Source: Saprospiraceae bacterium (lineage in GTDB: Bacteria > Bacteroidota > Bacteroidia > Chitinophagales > Saprospiraceae). Taken from it: a DNA stretch of 64,000 nucleotides. This document shows, one piece after another, positions 51,331 through 60,267 of this stretch (position 1 is the stretch's first letter; the number at the start of each line of letters is the position of its first letter). The notes beneath the pieces were generated by a model. The model did no database searches, was not told the DNA's origin, and was given only the letters and a program-made list of their open reading frames with translations. The position numbers were made by a program, and so were the translations under genes. Location: contig JAEUUU010000047.1 of the NCBI GenBank assembly GCA_016787345.1, positions 40,115 through 104,114 of the forward strand. The letters are read 5' to 3'.

Positions 51331-51358
51331 GTGATGAGTGATGAGTTTTGAGTGATGA
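51331..51358. repeat. Phased 7-nt repeat array, (GTGATGA)3 plus GTTTTGA
   Basis: Four 7-nt units at 51331, 51338, 51345 and 51352; three are GTGATGA and one is GTTTTGA. On the transcribed minus strand this is a G-poor leader directly before the osmC start. Confidence 0.85.
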
Positions 51359-51418
51359 GTGGGGATAACAGGGGAGAGGGGGAAAGTGTTTTGCGATACG
51401 GATGAAACAGCAGCATTT

Positions 51419-51973
51419 TCACCCATCACTCCGCTCATATATCCTGAGCCGCACCCTTTTTTCCTTCTCCGTAAAAGCAGAGTCCTCCCTGACCAGCCGG
51501 ATGCCAGGGATTTGATCCAGTTCCGGGCGTTTGTGCGGGGTGATAATGACGATTTGCGGGGCGGCCTGAAACAATTGCCAGCACAGTGAAAACAGGTCTT
51601 TGGCGGGGCAGAGGTGCATGGCAAAAGAGCAGATAATGGTGGAATATTGCCCCAGTGCCGCGCCTTTGATCACGTCTTTGAACGAATACCGCAGACAGGG
51701 CCGGCCGGTATTTTTTTCATATAAATCATAAGTAAAAGGATCGCAGCCCGTGATGTTGCCGACGCCAAGGGCCGCCAGGGCGAGGCTGACTTCGCCGCCG
51801 CCGGCGCAAAAGTCCAGCACGCCGCCAGCGTGGTTAATATGCCCCAGATTGTCCTGCAAAAGCGCCGCAATTTGCGGAAAATGCGGGTTGGCGTACGAAT
51901 CGGCATGGTCGCGATAGTAGTTCTCCGCGCCGTGTTCTTCGTACAGATGGCGAATGGCTTTCACCCGGAACAA
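51419..51973 (-). CDS. Class I SAM-dependent methyltransferase
   Basis: 184 residues from TTG 51973; a GTG at 51964 (KAIRHLYEEHG follows) is equally plausible. Motif I appears as GGVLDFCAGGGEVSLALAALGVGNITGCDP (about 50-78); YSTIICSFAMHLC is motif II and a short C-terminal half follows. The N-terminal AIRHLYEEHGAENYYRDHADSYANPHFP resembles a bacterial family of small methyltransferases of unknown substrate. It begins three bases after the MlaD-like gene stop, so both belong to the same transcript. Confidence 0.82.
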   Translation of the reverse strand: MFRVKAIRHLYEEHGAENYYRDHADSYANPHFPQIAALLQDNLGHINHAGGVLDFCAGGGEVSLALAALGVGNITGCDPFTYDLYEKNTGRPCLRYSFKDVIKGAALGQYSTIICSFAMHLCPAKDLFSLCWQLFQAAPQIVIITPHKRPELDQIPGIRLVREDSAFTEKEKRVRLRIYERSDG

Positions 51974-51976
51974 GGT

Positions 51977-53110
51977 TTATTGTTTCCCTTCGTAGCGATC
52001 TTTCAGCCGCAGGTAGTAGTCGCGTTCGAGGCTGTCCTGCACGAGTTGGTAAGCCGGATCGTCGAGCGGATTCTGGTAGGGGCCGGTTTTGTTTTTGCCG
52101 AATACCTTGAGTTTGACGGTGGTGTAACGCTTGGGGTTGAGGCGCAGGTCCTGCGTCAGCAGTTCAAGGTGGCGGGTTGCGTCGACGAGGTTGTAGTACA
52201 ACGCGTCGTCGGTCAGCAACTTGCCGGCCGTGCCTTTGCCCTGGCTGAGGCCCTGGGCGAGTGTATCGACCCGTGCCAGTGCGTGTTCGGTTGTGCCGAG
52301 GGTGTTGCGCAGGTCGTTCATGGTATACACCAGGGTATCGAGGGCCATGGCCGCTTTTTGGGCGCCCTGATCGAGGTTGGCGTTTTTGAGTTGGGCGCTG
52401 ATGGCGGCCAGGTTGGCGATGGTGGCCGAGAGGTCCTGGTTGCTGGCGCGCAGTGCGCCGGTGATTTCGGCGGTGTTGTTGGCGGTAGCGGCAAATCCGG
52501 CCGTGGTGCGGTCGAGGAAGACGTTGAGTTTGCCGGTCAGGATCGCGATATTTTCGAGCGAGCGGTTGAGCGCCAGAATAGAGCGGCCGATGCCTTTGGG
52601 GTCGTTGGGGTCGGCCAGCGAGTCGACTACGCTGCCGAGGCCTGTTTGCAAGCGTTTGAAATAAGGGTCAAGTTGGGAGGGGTCGCCGACGACGGTGCCC
52701 AGAAACGATTCGGAGGCGCCCTGCAGATAGTCGCCGCTTCGGGCGCAATCTCCGTCGCAGGGTCGCGTATGGTCGAGCCGGATGGCTTTTCCGCCCATCA
52801 GTGTAAGGCCGACAATGGTAGCGACGGCATCTTTGGGGATGTCGACACTGCCTTCGATATTCAATTCGGCGATGATGGTTTTTCCGTCCTTAGGGTCGAT
52901 GTACAACTGTTTGACCGTGCCAACCTGCAAGCCGCTGATAAACACCGGAGCGGATGGTCGCAATTGATCGACATTTTCATAACGGACTTTAAACGTGCGG
53001 GAGGTTTTGAGTACGTTGATGCCTTTCAGGTATTTAAAACCGAAAATGGCGAGTGCGATAGCGGCGATGGCAAGGATGCCGATTTTTGTTTCGTTACTGA
53101 GTTTGAACAT
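51977..53110 (-). CDS. MlaD/MCE family lipid-transport protein
   Basis: 377 residues from ATG 53110. One N-terminal helix (about 10-30, IGILAIAAIALAIFGF), the MCE domain (about 35-125: TFKVRYENVDQLRPSAPVFISGLQVGTVKQLYID ... GLTLMGGKAIRL) and a long helical C-terminus (about 135-340) as in proteins that form trans-envelope tunnels. It should bind phospholipid between inner and outer membranes. MlaE/MlaF permease and ATPase genes are absent here. The order amidase-MlaD with LptD divergent is a common Bacteroidetes envelope cluster. Confidence 0.93.
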   Translation of the reverse strand: MFKLSNETKIGILAIAAIALAIFGFKYLKGINVLKTSRTFKVRYENVDQLRPSAPVFISGLQVGTVKQLYIDPKDGKTIIAELNIEGSVDIPKDAVATIVGLTLMGGKAIRLDHTRPCDGDCARSGDYLQGASESFLGTVVGDPSQLDPYFKRLQTGLGSVVDSLADPNDPKGIGRSILALNRSLENIAILTGKLNVFLDRTTAGFAATANNTAEITGALRASNQDLSATIANLAAISAQLKNANLDQGAQKAAMALDTLVYTMNDLRNTLGTTEHALARVDTLAQGLSQGKGTAGKLLTDDALYYNLVDATRHLELLTQDLRLNPKRYTTVKLKVFGKNKTGPYQNPLDDPAYQLVQDSLERDYYLRLKDRYEGKQ

Positions 53111-53156
53111 GATGGGCGGCAAGCGCCGTAGCGTTTAGATTTTTAAGAAAGGAAGT

Positions 53157-54455
53157 TCAGTTTGTCGGTTTCCCGCCGGGCGGAACTACTTCGGCCGTTC
53201 GGAAGCCCAGGTTGCGCAGTTCGGGGAGCATTCGTTCGGCCTCGGCGCGGGTGGCGTAATGACCGGAGTAGTATCGGTATTCTCCGTCGGCTTTTTCTTC
53301 TTCCACATTGCTCAAAAGGCCCAGCAGTCCGCTTTTCATATCCATACGCGCCGGCCATGAGAAGAGCAGAATGCGGTAATCGGCAGGAGGGTTGGCAACC
53401 GGCTTGGCTTGTGGCGTCGGTTTGGTTGCGGGGGGTGGGGCAGTGGCGGTTTCTTTTTTTGGGGGTGGGGTATTGACCACGGTCTTGGTATTGGCGCTTG
53501 CGTTGCTGGCTGGCTGGGCAGGCGTCGCGGTTGAAGGCGAAGGGGTGTTATTGGCGACTACGGGCGCCGGTTTGCTTGTTTTTTTGCGGACTTTGAGCGG
53601 GGTGCCCTCCATTTGGGAGCGATAAGCCAGGAAAGCGTCCATGATTGATTCGGCCATTTGGGTCTGGCCTTCTTCGGAGGCGATAAAGGCTTCTTCGGTT
53701 CTGTTGGTCAAAAAACCTGCTTCGATCAGCACGGCCGGCATGGCTGTTTCGCGCAGCACCAGAAAGCCGGCCTGTTTGACGCCCTTGTCGGCGCGACCGG
53801 CGGTTTTTGTGACATTTTGTTGCACCAGGCTGGCGAAAAGAATGCTCTGTTCGAGGTACGCGCTTTGCCACATACTGCCCAGAATATGAGCCTCGGGGCT
53901 GGCGGGGTCGTAGCCGGCGTAATTGGTTTTGTAATTGTCTTCCAGCATGATGACGGCGTTCTCGCGCTTGGCTACTTCGAGGTTGTCATCGGCGCGGTGC
54001 AAACCCAGCACGTAGGTTTCGGCGCCGTGGAAATGAGGTGCGCTGATCGCGTTGCAATGCACGCTGATGAAGAGATCGGCTTTTTCCCGGTTGGCGATGG
54101 CGGCGCGTTCCTTGAGTTCGATAAACTCGTCGGTATTGCGCGTATAAATGACCTTCACGTCGGGGCAGTTTTCCTCGATCAAGGCGCCCAGTTTGAGCAC
54201 GATGGCCAGCGTATTGTGTTTTTCGCGCGAAATAGCGCCGATACAGCCCGGGTCTTTTCCACCGTGGCCGGCATCGAGCACGACTTTTTTTATCCGGTAG
54301 CCATTATCCGCCTGCCGGGGTGCGGCTTGCAGGGATTCATTACTTTTGCCGCTGGCTGCGAGCAATCCTTCCGGAAAGGTGACAATGTTAAAATTTTGCA
54401 AAACGAGCCACACCGGAAGGAGCATCAGCGTTTGCAGGGTTGATTTTTTTTGCAT
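53157..54455 (-). CDS. N-acetylmuramoyl-L-alanine amidase with SPOR-like C-terminus
   Basis: 432 residues from ATG 54455. Signal-like N-terminus (about 1-35), Amidase_3 domain (about 55-280) with zinc motif LDAGHGGKDPGCIG, SVHCNA, and the catalytic Glu in VLIEAGFLTN. A Pro/Thr/Ala-rich linker (about 295-365) leads to a C-terminal segment (YRILLFSW ... GEYRYYSGHYATRAEAERMLPELRNLGFRTAEVV) that resembles a SPOR peptidoglycan-binding domain. It cleaves the bond between MurNAc and L-alanine, usually for daughter-cell separation. It is followed by the MlaD gene and divergent from the LptD gene. Confidence 0.94.
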   Translation of the reverse strand: MQKKSTLQTLMLLPVWLVLQNFNIVTFPEGLLAASGKSNESLQAAPRQADNGYRIKKVVLDAGHGGKDPGCIGAISREKHNTLAIVLKLGALIEENCPDVKVIYTRNTDEFIELKERAAIANREKADLFISVHCNAISAPHFHGAETYVLGLHRADDNLEVAKRENAVIMLEDNYKTNYAGYDPASPEAHILGSMWQSAYLEQSILFASLVQQNVTKTAGRADKGVKQAGFLVLRETAMPAVLIEAGFLTNRTEEAFIASEEGQTQMAESIMDAFLAYRSQMEGTPLKVRKKTSKPAPVVANNTPSPSTATPAQPASNASANTKTVVNTPPPKKETATAPPPATKPTPQAKPVANPPADYRILLFSWPARMDMKSGLLGLLSNVEEEKADGEYRYYSGHYATRAEAERMLPELRNLGFRTAEVVPPGGKPTN

Positions 54456-54535
54456 AAACCGGTTTTGACCAAGGTTTGCAGAAAGGGTCATCGGTGCTGA
54501 TTAACGGTAAAATTCTACCGCAAATATCTGACTGT

Positions 54536-57310
54536 GTGAAGAAATTGTTGGGCAAATATCGCCTTTTCTGCCAAATCGCTGTCCTTCTGCTGCTGCTCCA
54601 CCCGGATGCTGTTGCACAGATCGTGACGCCACCGGCGACGCGCGATTCTATTTCGCCCGCTTTGATCGACAGTATTCGGGCCAATTCGGGGCTTCGACCC
54701 GATTCCCTGTCCCCGATTCGCCGCGATTCTGCAGTCGTCGATCTCAGTCGTGTTAAATTTTCCGACGACGGCCTCGAAGGTACGGTGGATTATGGCGCCC
54801 GCGATTCCATGTGGTTCGACGTCAAAAATAAACAACTGCACCTCTATGGCGCGGCTTTCCTCAATTACACCTCGATCAAACTGAAAGCCGACTACATCCT
54901 GCTCGATTATTCCAAAAATGAAGTGAGCGCCGAACCGGGCCTCGACAGCCTCGGGCAAAAAACGGGCGTTCCGGAGTTTCAGGACGGTGACCAAAACTTC
55001 ACGGCGGGCAAACTCCGGTACAATTTCAAAACCCGCAAAGGGATCATTTACGAAGCCCGCACCAAACAGGAAGACCTTTACGTGCTCGGGGCAAAAGCTA
55101 AATTTGTCGGCGCCGCCACGACCGATACGCTGACAAAAGCCCGGAATACCATTTACAACCAGGATGCCATCATCACCACCTGCGACGCCGAGCACCCGCA
55201 CTACGGCTTCCGTACCCGCAAATTGAAAGTCATACCCGACAAACTGGTCGTCACCAGTTTGTCCAACCTCGAAGTCGGGGGCGTGCCTACGCCGCTCGTT
55301 ATCCCGTTCGGATTTTTTCCCTTGACCAAAACCCGAAAAGCCGGCCTGATCATCCCGCGCGACTTCGAATTTGCAGACCGCGAGGGCCTGGGGCTGCGCG
55401 ATTGGGGTTGGTATCAGCCCATTTCTCCTTACCTCGACGCACAAGTGCTTTTTAATGCCTACACCAGCGGCTCCTGGGGCATGAACGGCAACCTGCGCTA
55501 TAAACGGCGGTATTTTTACGAGGGCAATTTCCAGATTCGCCGCAACGTGCGCGTCACGGAAAACGCCAAGGCTGAAAAACTGCGCGCGCGCTCATTCGGT
55601 ATCACCTGGACGCACAACCAGGCCGCCAATGCGCACCCGACGCGCAAGTTTGGCGGCAGCGTCAATATCGAAACCAACCGCGACCAGAATCGCAACTTCA
55701 ACGATTTCAACAGCGTATACCGCAATACCCTGTCGTCGAACATCAATTATACCCAGACGTTTCCGGGCAAACCCTTCAACCTGACGGCAGGCCTCTCGCA
55801 CTCGCAGAATACCCAAACCCGGATCATGACCATCACCCTGCCCACGGCCACTTTCACTGTACAACGGGTGTTTCCGTTTAAGCGGAAAAATCCGGTGGGC
55901 AATGAGCGCTGGTATGAAAAAATCTCCTTCCAGAGCACTTCCCAGCTGCGCAACGATTTCCAGACCGTGGATACCCTCCTGTTTACCCAACAAACCCTGA
56001 ACAGCGCCAGAATGGGTATCCAGCACAAAGCAACGACGGATTTTAACTTCAAGATTTTCAAATACATCAACGTAACGCCCAACCTCAACTACGAGGAAAA
56101 CTGGTATCCCTACGCGATCGAAAAGGAACTGCTCAACCAGTACGTCGTGCGGCGCGATACCTTCGACGACAACGGCGAACTCCTGATCACGACCGATACC
56201 CTGCGCTACGGCGTGGATACGACCCGCCGCGTGTGGGGCTTTAACAGTTTCCGCACGTTCAATGCCGGTATTTCCGTCAATACTGCCCTGTTCCTCACCA
56301 AACGTTTCAAAGGCGACGGCTGGCTGAAGGGCATCCGGCATACGATGAAGCCTTCGGTATCGACGGGTTTCGGCCCCGATTTTACCAACTCACGCTACGA
56401 CCGCTATTTCAAATTTGTAGATACCGACCTGCGGGCCGACGAAAACAAACCGCAGCGGTATTCCATCTACGACCAGGCTATCTTCGGGCGCCCGACGTAC
56501 AACCCGAGGGATGTGGCCTTGTCGTACAGTATTTCCAACGTATTGGAAATCAAACACAAATCAAAACAGGATACAACCGGGAAAGGCAAAAACACCCGGA
56601 TTTTTGACAACCTGACCTTCACCGGCAATTACAGCCTCACGGCCGACTCGCTCAACTGGAGTCCGATCAGTACCGGCGGCGTGTTCCGTTTTTTCAAAGG
56701 ACTGGTGACGCTCAACTGGCGCACCCAGTTCGACCCTTATGTGGTGAATCAAAAAGGCGCGCGGATCAACAAAACAACTTTGAAAGAAGATGGCAAACTG
56801 GTGCGGGTCAGCAATTTCGGATTCGACATCACCACCGGGTTTACTGTCGGGCAAATGCGCGCCATCTTTTCCGGGCAGGCGGATCAACCCGGCGGCACCG
56901 CGGGTAAAATACAGTCGGCGCCAGCCCAGGGCGCCGCTTCCGATGACTTTCTGGGTTGGTTTGACAATTTCAATATCAGTTACAATATCGGTTATGTGCG
57001 CACCCTCGTGCCGGGCACCAATCGGGACACGTTCCGAATCAACAGCCACGCTCTGCGGCTGTCGGGCAGTATTCCGCTGACCTCCAAATGGTCGCTTTCG
57101 ATCCGCAACATCAACTACGATTTTCCGACCAATTCGCTGGTCTATCCCGATTTCGGGCTTACGCGCGACCTGCACTGCTGGGAAATGAGTATCTTCTTCC
57201 AGCCCGATCGCGGCACGTACAATTTTTACATTGCAGTAAAACCGGGCACTTTGGATTTTCTGAAAATACCATATCGAAAGAACAATTTCGATGCGTTTAA
57301 CGGGTTTTGA
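54536..57310 (+). CDS. LptD-like outer-membrane LPS-assembly protein
   Basis: 924 residues from GTG 54536, which gives a clean signal peptide (MKKLLGKYRLFCQIAVLLLLLHPDAVAQ); the frame is open further upstream but without a better start. An OstA-like beta-jellyroll (about 90-230: DYGARDSMWFDVKNKQLHLYGAAFLNYTSIKLKADYILLDYSKNEV, GKLRYNFKTRKGIIYEA) is followed by a large outer-membrane barrel to the C-terminus. It inserts LPS into the outer leaflet. It is divergent from the amidase/MlaD genes and ends two bases before a dispersed inverted repeat. Confidence 0.92.
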   Translation: MKKLLGKYRLFCQIAVLLLLLHPDAVAQIVTPPATRDSISPALIDSIRANSGLRPDSLSPIRRDSAVVDLSRVKFSDDGLEGTVDYGARDSMWFDVKNKQLHLYGAAFLNYTSIKLKADYILLDYSKNEVSAEPGLDSLGQKTGVPEFQDGDQNFTAGKLRYNFKTRKGIIYEARTKQEDLYVLGAKAKFVGAATTDTLTKARNTIYNQDAIITTCDAEHPHYGFRTRKLKVIPDKLVVTSLSNLEVGGVPTPLVIPFGFFPLTKTRKAGLIIPRDFEFADREGLGLRDWGWYQPISPYLDAQVLFNAYTSGSWGMNGNLRYKRRYFYEGNFQIRRNVRVTENAKAEKLRARSFGITWTHNQAANAHPTRKFGGSVNIETNRDQNRNFNDFNSVYRNTLSSNINYTQTFPGKPFNLTAGLSHSQNTQTRIMTITLPTATFTVQRVFPFKRKNPVGNERWYEKISFQSTSQLRNDFQTVDTLLFTQQTLNSARMGIQHKATTDFNFKIFKYINVTPNLNYEENWYPYAIEKELLNQYVVRRDTFDDNGELLITTDTLRYGVDTTRRVWGFNSFRTFNAGISVNTALFLTKRFKGDGWLKGIRHTMKPSVSTGFGPDFTNSRYDRYFKFVDTDLRADENKPQRYSIYDQAIFGRPTYNPRDVALSYSISNVLEIKHKSKQDTTGKGKNTRIFDNLTFTGNYSLTADSLNWSPISTGGVFRFFKGLVTLNWRTQFDPYVVNQKGARINKTTLKEDGKLVRVSNFGFDITTGFTVGQMRAIFSGQADQPGGTAGKIQSAPAQGAASDDFLGWFDNFNISYNIGYVRTLVPGTNRDTFRINSHALRLSGSIPLTSKWSLSIRNINYDFPTNSLVYPDFGLTRDLHCWEMSIFFQPDRGTYNFYIAVKPGTLDFLKIPYRKNNFDAFNGF

Positions 57311-57311
57311 G

Positions 57312-57431
57312 GTAGCGTCGACCTCCAGGTCGGCGACAACAATCGGGAAGGACTGAGCAGCGGCAAGTAATTTTTCCTTCGCACGGCCGTGTTATTCCTG
57401 TTTCTGTCGCCGACCTGGAGGTCGGCGCTAC
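57312..57431. repeat. 27-bp inverted repeat between convergent genes
   Basis: Arms 57312-57338 and 57405-57431 are reverse complements with one mismatch; each arm is itself a palindrome around GACCTCCAGGTC. The 66-nt spacer has no clear feature. It fills the gap between the LptD and ung genes and may terminate both. Confidence 0.85.
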
Positions 57432-57436
57432 AGCGG

Positions 57437-58120
57437 CTACAGCGACCAGTCAATCGGCGTTTTGCCCTGTTTTTCCAATAATTCGTTGGTTCGGGAAAAA
57501 TGCCGGCACCCCGAAAACGCGTCGCCGGCCAACGGCGAAGGGTGGGCGGCTTCGAGCACGTAGTGCCGCATTTCGTCGATCAATGCTTTTTTCCCCTGTG
57601 CAAATCGGCCCCAAAGCAGAAAAATCACGCCGTCTTTCTGATCGGAAATACGTCGGATGACAGCGTCGGTGAAGGTTTGCCAGCCGATTTTCTGATGCGA
57701 TGCGGGCTTGTTGGCTTCCACGGTGAGCATGGCATTGAGCAGGAGAACGCCCTGATCGGCCCAGGCCGTGAGGTCGCCATGGTTGGGGATGGGCAGGTCC
57801 AGGTCAGATTTGATTTCTTTGTAGATATTGACCAGAGAAGGGGGCACCCGCACGCCTTTGGGGACGGAAAAACACAGGCCCATGGCTTCTCCGGGGTTGT
57901 GGTACGGGTCCTGGCCCAGAATAACCACCTTCACCTTGTCGAACGGCGTATGGTTGAAGGCGTTGAAAATCAGCGGCCCGGGTGGATAAATCGTTTTTCC
58001 GGCGCGCCTTTCTTCCACCAAAAAGGTCTTGATGGCAGTAAAATAGGGCTGCTGGAATTCATCGGCCAAAACGGCTTTCCAACTGGGTTCGATCTGTACG
58101 TTGTCGACTTTTTCGGACAT
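57437..58120 (-). CDS. ung: Uracil-DNA glycosylase
   Basis: 227 residues, family 1 length. It removes uracil from DNA to begin base-excision repair. Motifs: [23 protein letters not shown] (water-activating Asp and binding loop), [41 protein letters not shown] and [14 protein letters not shown] (catalytic His). The ATG at 58120 starts [14 protein letters not shown]. It is monocistronic, convergent with the LptD gene. Confidence 0.97.
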   Translation of the reverse strand: MSEKVDNVQIEPSWKAVLADEFQQPYFTAIKTFLVEERRAGKTIYPPGPLIFNAFNHTPFDKVKVVILGQDPYHNPGEAMGLCFSVPKGVRVPPSLVNIYKEIKSDLDLPIPNHGDLTAWADQGVLLLNAMLTVEANKPASHQKIGWQTFTDAVIRRISDQKDGVIFLLWGRFAQGKKALIDEMRHYVLEAAHPSPLAGDAFSGCRHFSRTNELLEKQGKTPIDWSL

Positions 58121-58162
58121 GCGGGATGGGCTTTGTGGGGCAAGTTACTGGCTGGAATGCCG

Positions 58163-58170
58163 TAACTTTG
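58163..58170 (+). promoter_or_regulatory. Promoter -7 box for the T9SS gene at 58198
   Basis: TAACTTTG matches TAnnTTTG; the start near 58174 leaves a leader of about 24 nt. This supports the ATG at 58198 instead of the longer ORF start. Confidence 0.5.
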
Positions 58171-58197
58171 AAATATTTTCAACAAATACTTTCGAAG

Positions 58198-59529
58198 ATG
58201 CGCACCTTCCTGTTCATTATTTTCTTTCTGTCGCTGAATGTTAGCCACGCCCAGGAATATTACATCCGTTTCCCCGACGATGTCAACACAACGCTATGCA
58301 ATGGAACCTTCGACTTTGGAGCGCCAGAATTTTTCAACCCGGATAGCCTGGAATTAATTGTAGACTACACCGATGCGCAAATATTTCCAGTTCCCGATGC
58401 CTGCCTGATCATTGATCGCAACTGGCTGATCCGGAGGGCGGATACGTACAATCCTGCGTTGCCTTGCATTCAGATACCCAATCCAACGCCCAATCCGATC
58501 GCCGGCCACCCCGACAACTTACCCGGCCCGGTCGTTGCCCCTTTGGGCGCCGCGGCGCCCTGGGAACCTACCTGGTCCAAAATTGTGCCTTCTGACCCTT
58601 TACCCGCTTCGTATAGTGTGTTTTGGAACGAATTCGCCAATTGTTACCAATACAACCAGCGCATAAAAGTAACCGACCTGGCGCCGCCCGTACTTGTGCA
58701 GGATTGCGCTGTGCTACCGCTGGTTTGGACCGATTCTTCGGCCAATGACCCCGAATTATGGCATGCGACGTATTGGCAGGGGCCTTTTACGGGAAGCGAC
58801 GACCTGAAAGAAGCCGAAGTTGAACTGTCCCTTGCGGCAACGGACAGTTGTTATGGAGCAGGTGTGAATATCACATACCTTCTTTTTCTCGATCTCGATC
58901 AGGACGGAACGATGGAGTCGGTGGTGAACAGCATGAACCCGCCTCCGCCGGGCATGGTCCGGTACAATAATGCCAACACACCGAATGGCGCAGGCGGAGA
59001 ACTCCGGCAGTTTGATCAGCGCAACGTACCCGCCGCCGAGTTATATGCCTTTGGTACAGACTGGGCGGTCGATGGAACGAATCGCACGGCCACTGTGCGA
59101 TGGAAAACACTTGCCGGCAGTGCAAGCGTACTGCCGCAATTGCCGCCGGGAACGCATAAAATCCGATGGCTTGCCGGCGATCCTTGTGGTAATCAGAGCA
59201 TTTGTGAGTATTCGTTTACGATCGAAAATTTGCTGTCCGGTTACCTGAGTCCTGAGGGGCAGTGTGCCGGCGTTTATTTGTACGCACCGGAACCAAATCC
59301 GGCTGCCGAACAGTTTGATATCCGATTTTACCTGCCGGAAGCCAGTCCGGCAGGACTGTACATTCGCGACATAAGGGGCGTTCCGGTATGGTCGAATCGA
59401 GAGTTTCGGGCAGTTGGCGAACACCGCATTCGATGCACAAAGGCGATGATTGGCTGTCAGGGAGGCGTCTTTTGGGTGACTCTTGAAACGCCGGAAGGCT
59501 TCGCCGTTCAAAAGTTAATCTTGAAGTAG
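58198..59529 (+). CDS. Secreted protein of unknown function with T9SS sorting domain
   Basis: 443 residues. Signal peptide MRTFLFIIFFLSLNVSHAQ. The body has Cys-containing beta-rich segments (CNGTFDFGAPEFFNPDSLELI, CYQYNQRIKVTDLAPPVLVQDC, CGNQSICEYSFTIEN) that resemble HYR-like or Ig-like modules in Bacteroidetes surface proteins. Residues about 360-443 form a degenerate T9SS type A domain (YAPEPNPAAEQFDIRFYLPEASPAGLYI ... QKLILK). Several Cys pairs suggest disulfides. The last codons contain the -33 element of the downstream tRNA promoter. Confidence 0.78.
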   Translation: MRTFLFIIFFLSLNVSHAQEYYIRFPDDVNTTLCNGTFDFGAPEFFNPDSLELIVDYTDAQIFPVPDACLIIDRNWLIRRADTYNPALPCIQIPNPTPNPIAGHPDNLPGPVVAPLGAAAPWEPTWSKIVPSDPLPASYSVFWNEFANCYQYNQRIKVTDLAPPVLVQDCAVLPLVWTDSSANDPELWHATYWQGPFTGSDDLKEAEVELSLAATDSCYGAGVNITYLLFLDLDQDGTMESVVNSMNPPPPGMVRYNNANTPNGAGGELRQFDQRNVPAAELYAFGTDWAVDGTNRTATVRWKTLAGSASVLPQLPPGTHKIRWLAGDPCGNQSICEYSFTIENLLSGYLSPEGQCAGVYLYAPEPNPAAEQFDIRFYLPEASPAGLYIRDIRGVPVWSNREFRAVGEHRIRCTKAMIGCQGGVFWVTLETPEGFAVQKLILK

Positions 59530-59551
59530 TGTGCAGAAGACTTTACTTTTG
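59521..59551 (+). promoter_or_regulatory. Promoter of the tRNA-Arg gene
   Basis: TTG at 59521-59523 (inside the last codons of the upstream gene), a 20-nt spacer and TACTTTTG at 59544-59551. The start near 59555 is 14 bp before the mature tRNA. Confidence 0.75.
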
Positions 59552-59568
59552 CGCTGCCAAAAAGGCCA

Positions 59569-59641
59569 GGTCCCATAGCTCAATGGATAGAGCACCTGCC
59601 TTCTAAGCAGGCGGTTACAGGTTCGACCCCTGTTGGGATCA
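59569..59641 (+). tRNA. tRNA-Arg (anticodon TCT)
   Basis: 73 nt forming a full cloverleaf: 7-bp acceptor stem GGTCCCA/TGGGATC with one G-T pair, D arm GCTC/GAGC, anticodon stem CCTGC/GCAGG with loop CTTCTAA (anticodon TCT), variable CGGTT, and T arm ACAGG/CCTGT with loop TTCGACC. The discriminator base is A. CCA is not encoded. It reads AGA and AGG arginine codons. Confidence 0.97.
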
Positions 59642-59650
59642 CTTCACAAA

Positions 59651-59682
59651 AAAGCCCGCTCCGAATGTTCGGGGCGGGCTTT
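59651..59682. terminator. Bidirectional terminator after tRNA-Arg
   Basis: 15-bp stem with one G-T pair (59651-59665 with 59668-59682), loop TG, A tract before and TTT after. It separates the tRNA from the convergent RDD gene. Confidence 0.88.
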
Positions 59683-59701
59683 GCATTTGTCTGACAATCC
59701 G

Positions 59702-60211
59702 TTATTTCTTAAATACCAGTGTGCCTGCAACCATATCGTGCAAGGCTTGCCGGCGTTCGGTAAAAGCCGCCATGATATAGCCGATCAGGAGTGTGAAACT
59801 CGAAAGGTATTTGGCAAAATGCCGGCCGGTAGCGCGGGCAAAACTGAGCCGTTCGCCATGCACATCGGTGACTTTGAGGCCGAGCGCCATTTTGCCCAGT
59901 GTGGCCTGGTTTTCCGACGATTCCATGTAGGCGAAATAGAGCCAGTTGATTACCAGGCTCAAAATCATGCCCGGGAGAAGTGTCATGTAAAATTCCATCA
60001 AGCTGGCCAGGGCGCCTTCTTCGTCGAAGGGATCCAATTCCGGTTGGGTGAAACTGTTGGTCTGGAAAAAAATCGTCGTCAGAATGTTGGAGGCGATGCC
60101 CAGAATGATGCTGTCGATCAGCATGGCGACAAATCGCTCCCAAAAACCTGCGTAGCGCAGTGGGGGAGCTTGGTCTGGCACATCGAGGATGCTGAAATTG
60201 GTTTCTTCCAT
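59702..60211 (-). CDS. RDD family membrane protein
   Basis: 169 residues. The RDD pattern is present: YAGFWERFVAMLIDSIILG (Arg and Asp-Asp-like positions as R-x-x-AMLID), two to three membrane helices, NQATLGKMALGLKVTDVHGERLSFARATGRHFAKYLS and an end typical of the family (ALHDMVAGTLVFKK). Function of the family is poorly known; some members act in transport or ion homeostasis. It is monocistronic between the tRNA terminator and a glycosyltransferase gene. Confidence 0.92.
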   Translation of the reverse strand: MEETNFSILDVPDQAPPLRYAGFWERFVAMLIDSIILGIASNILTTIFFQTNSFTQPELDPFDEEGALASLMEFYMTLLPGMILSLVINWLYFAYMESSENQATLGKMALGLKVTDVHGERLSFARATGRHFAKYLSSFTLLIGYIMAAFTERRQALHDMVAGTLVFKK

Positions 60212-60267
60212 GGTTTGAAATGTTTATTCGGGTGAAAGTTTGCAGGAGCGAATCTACTGCCCCGGTT

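Noticed and set aside
51830-53131. 433-codon open frame on the plus strand
   Set aside because: Antisense to the MlaD-like gene; low-complexity Val/Gly/Ala-rich translation with no motif.
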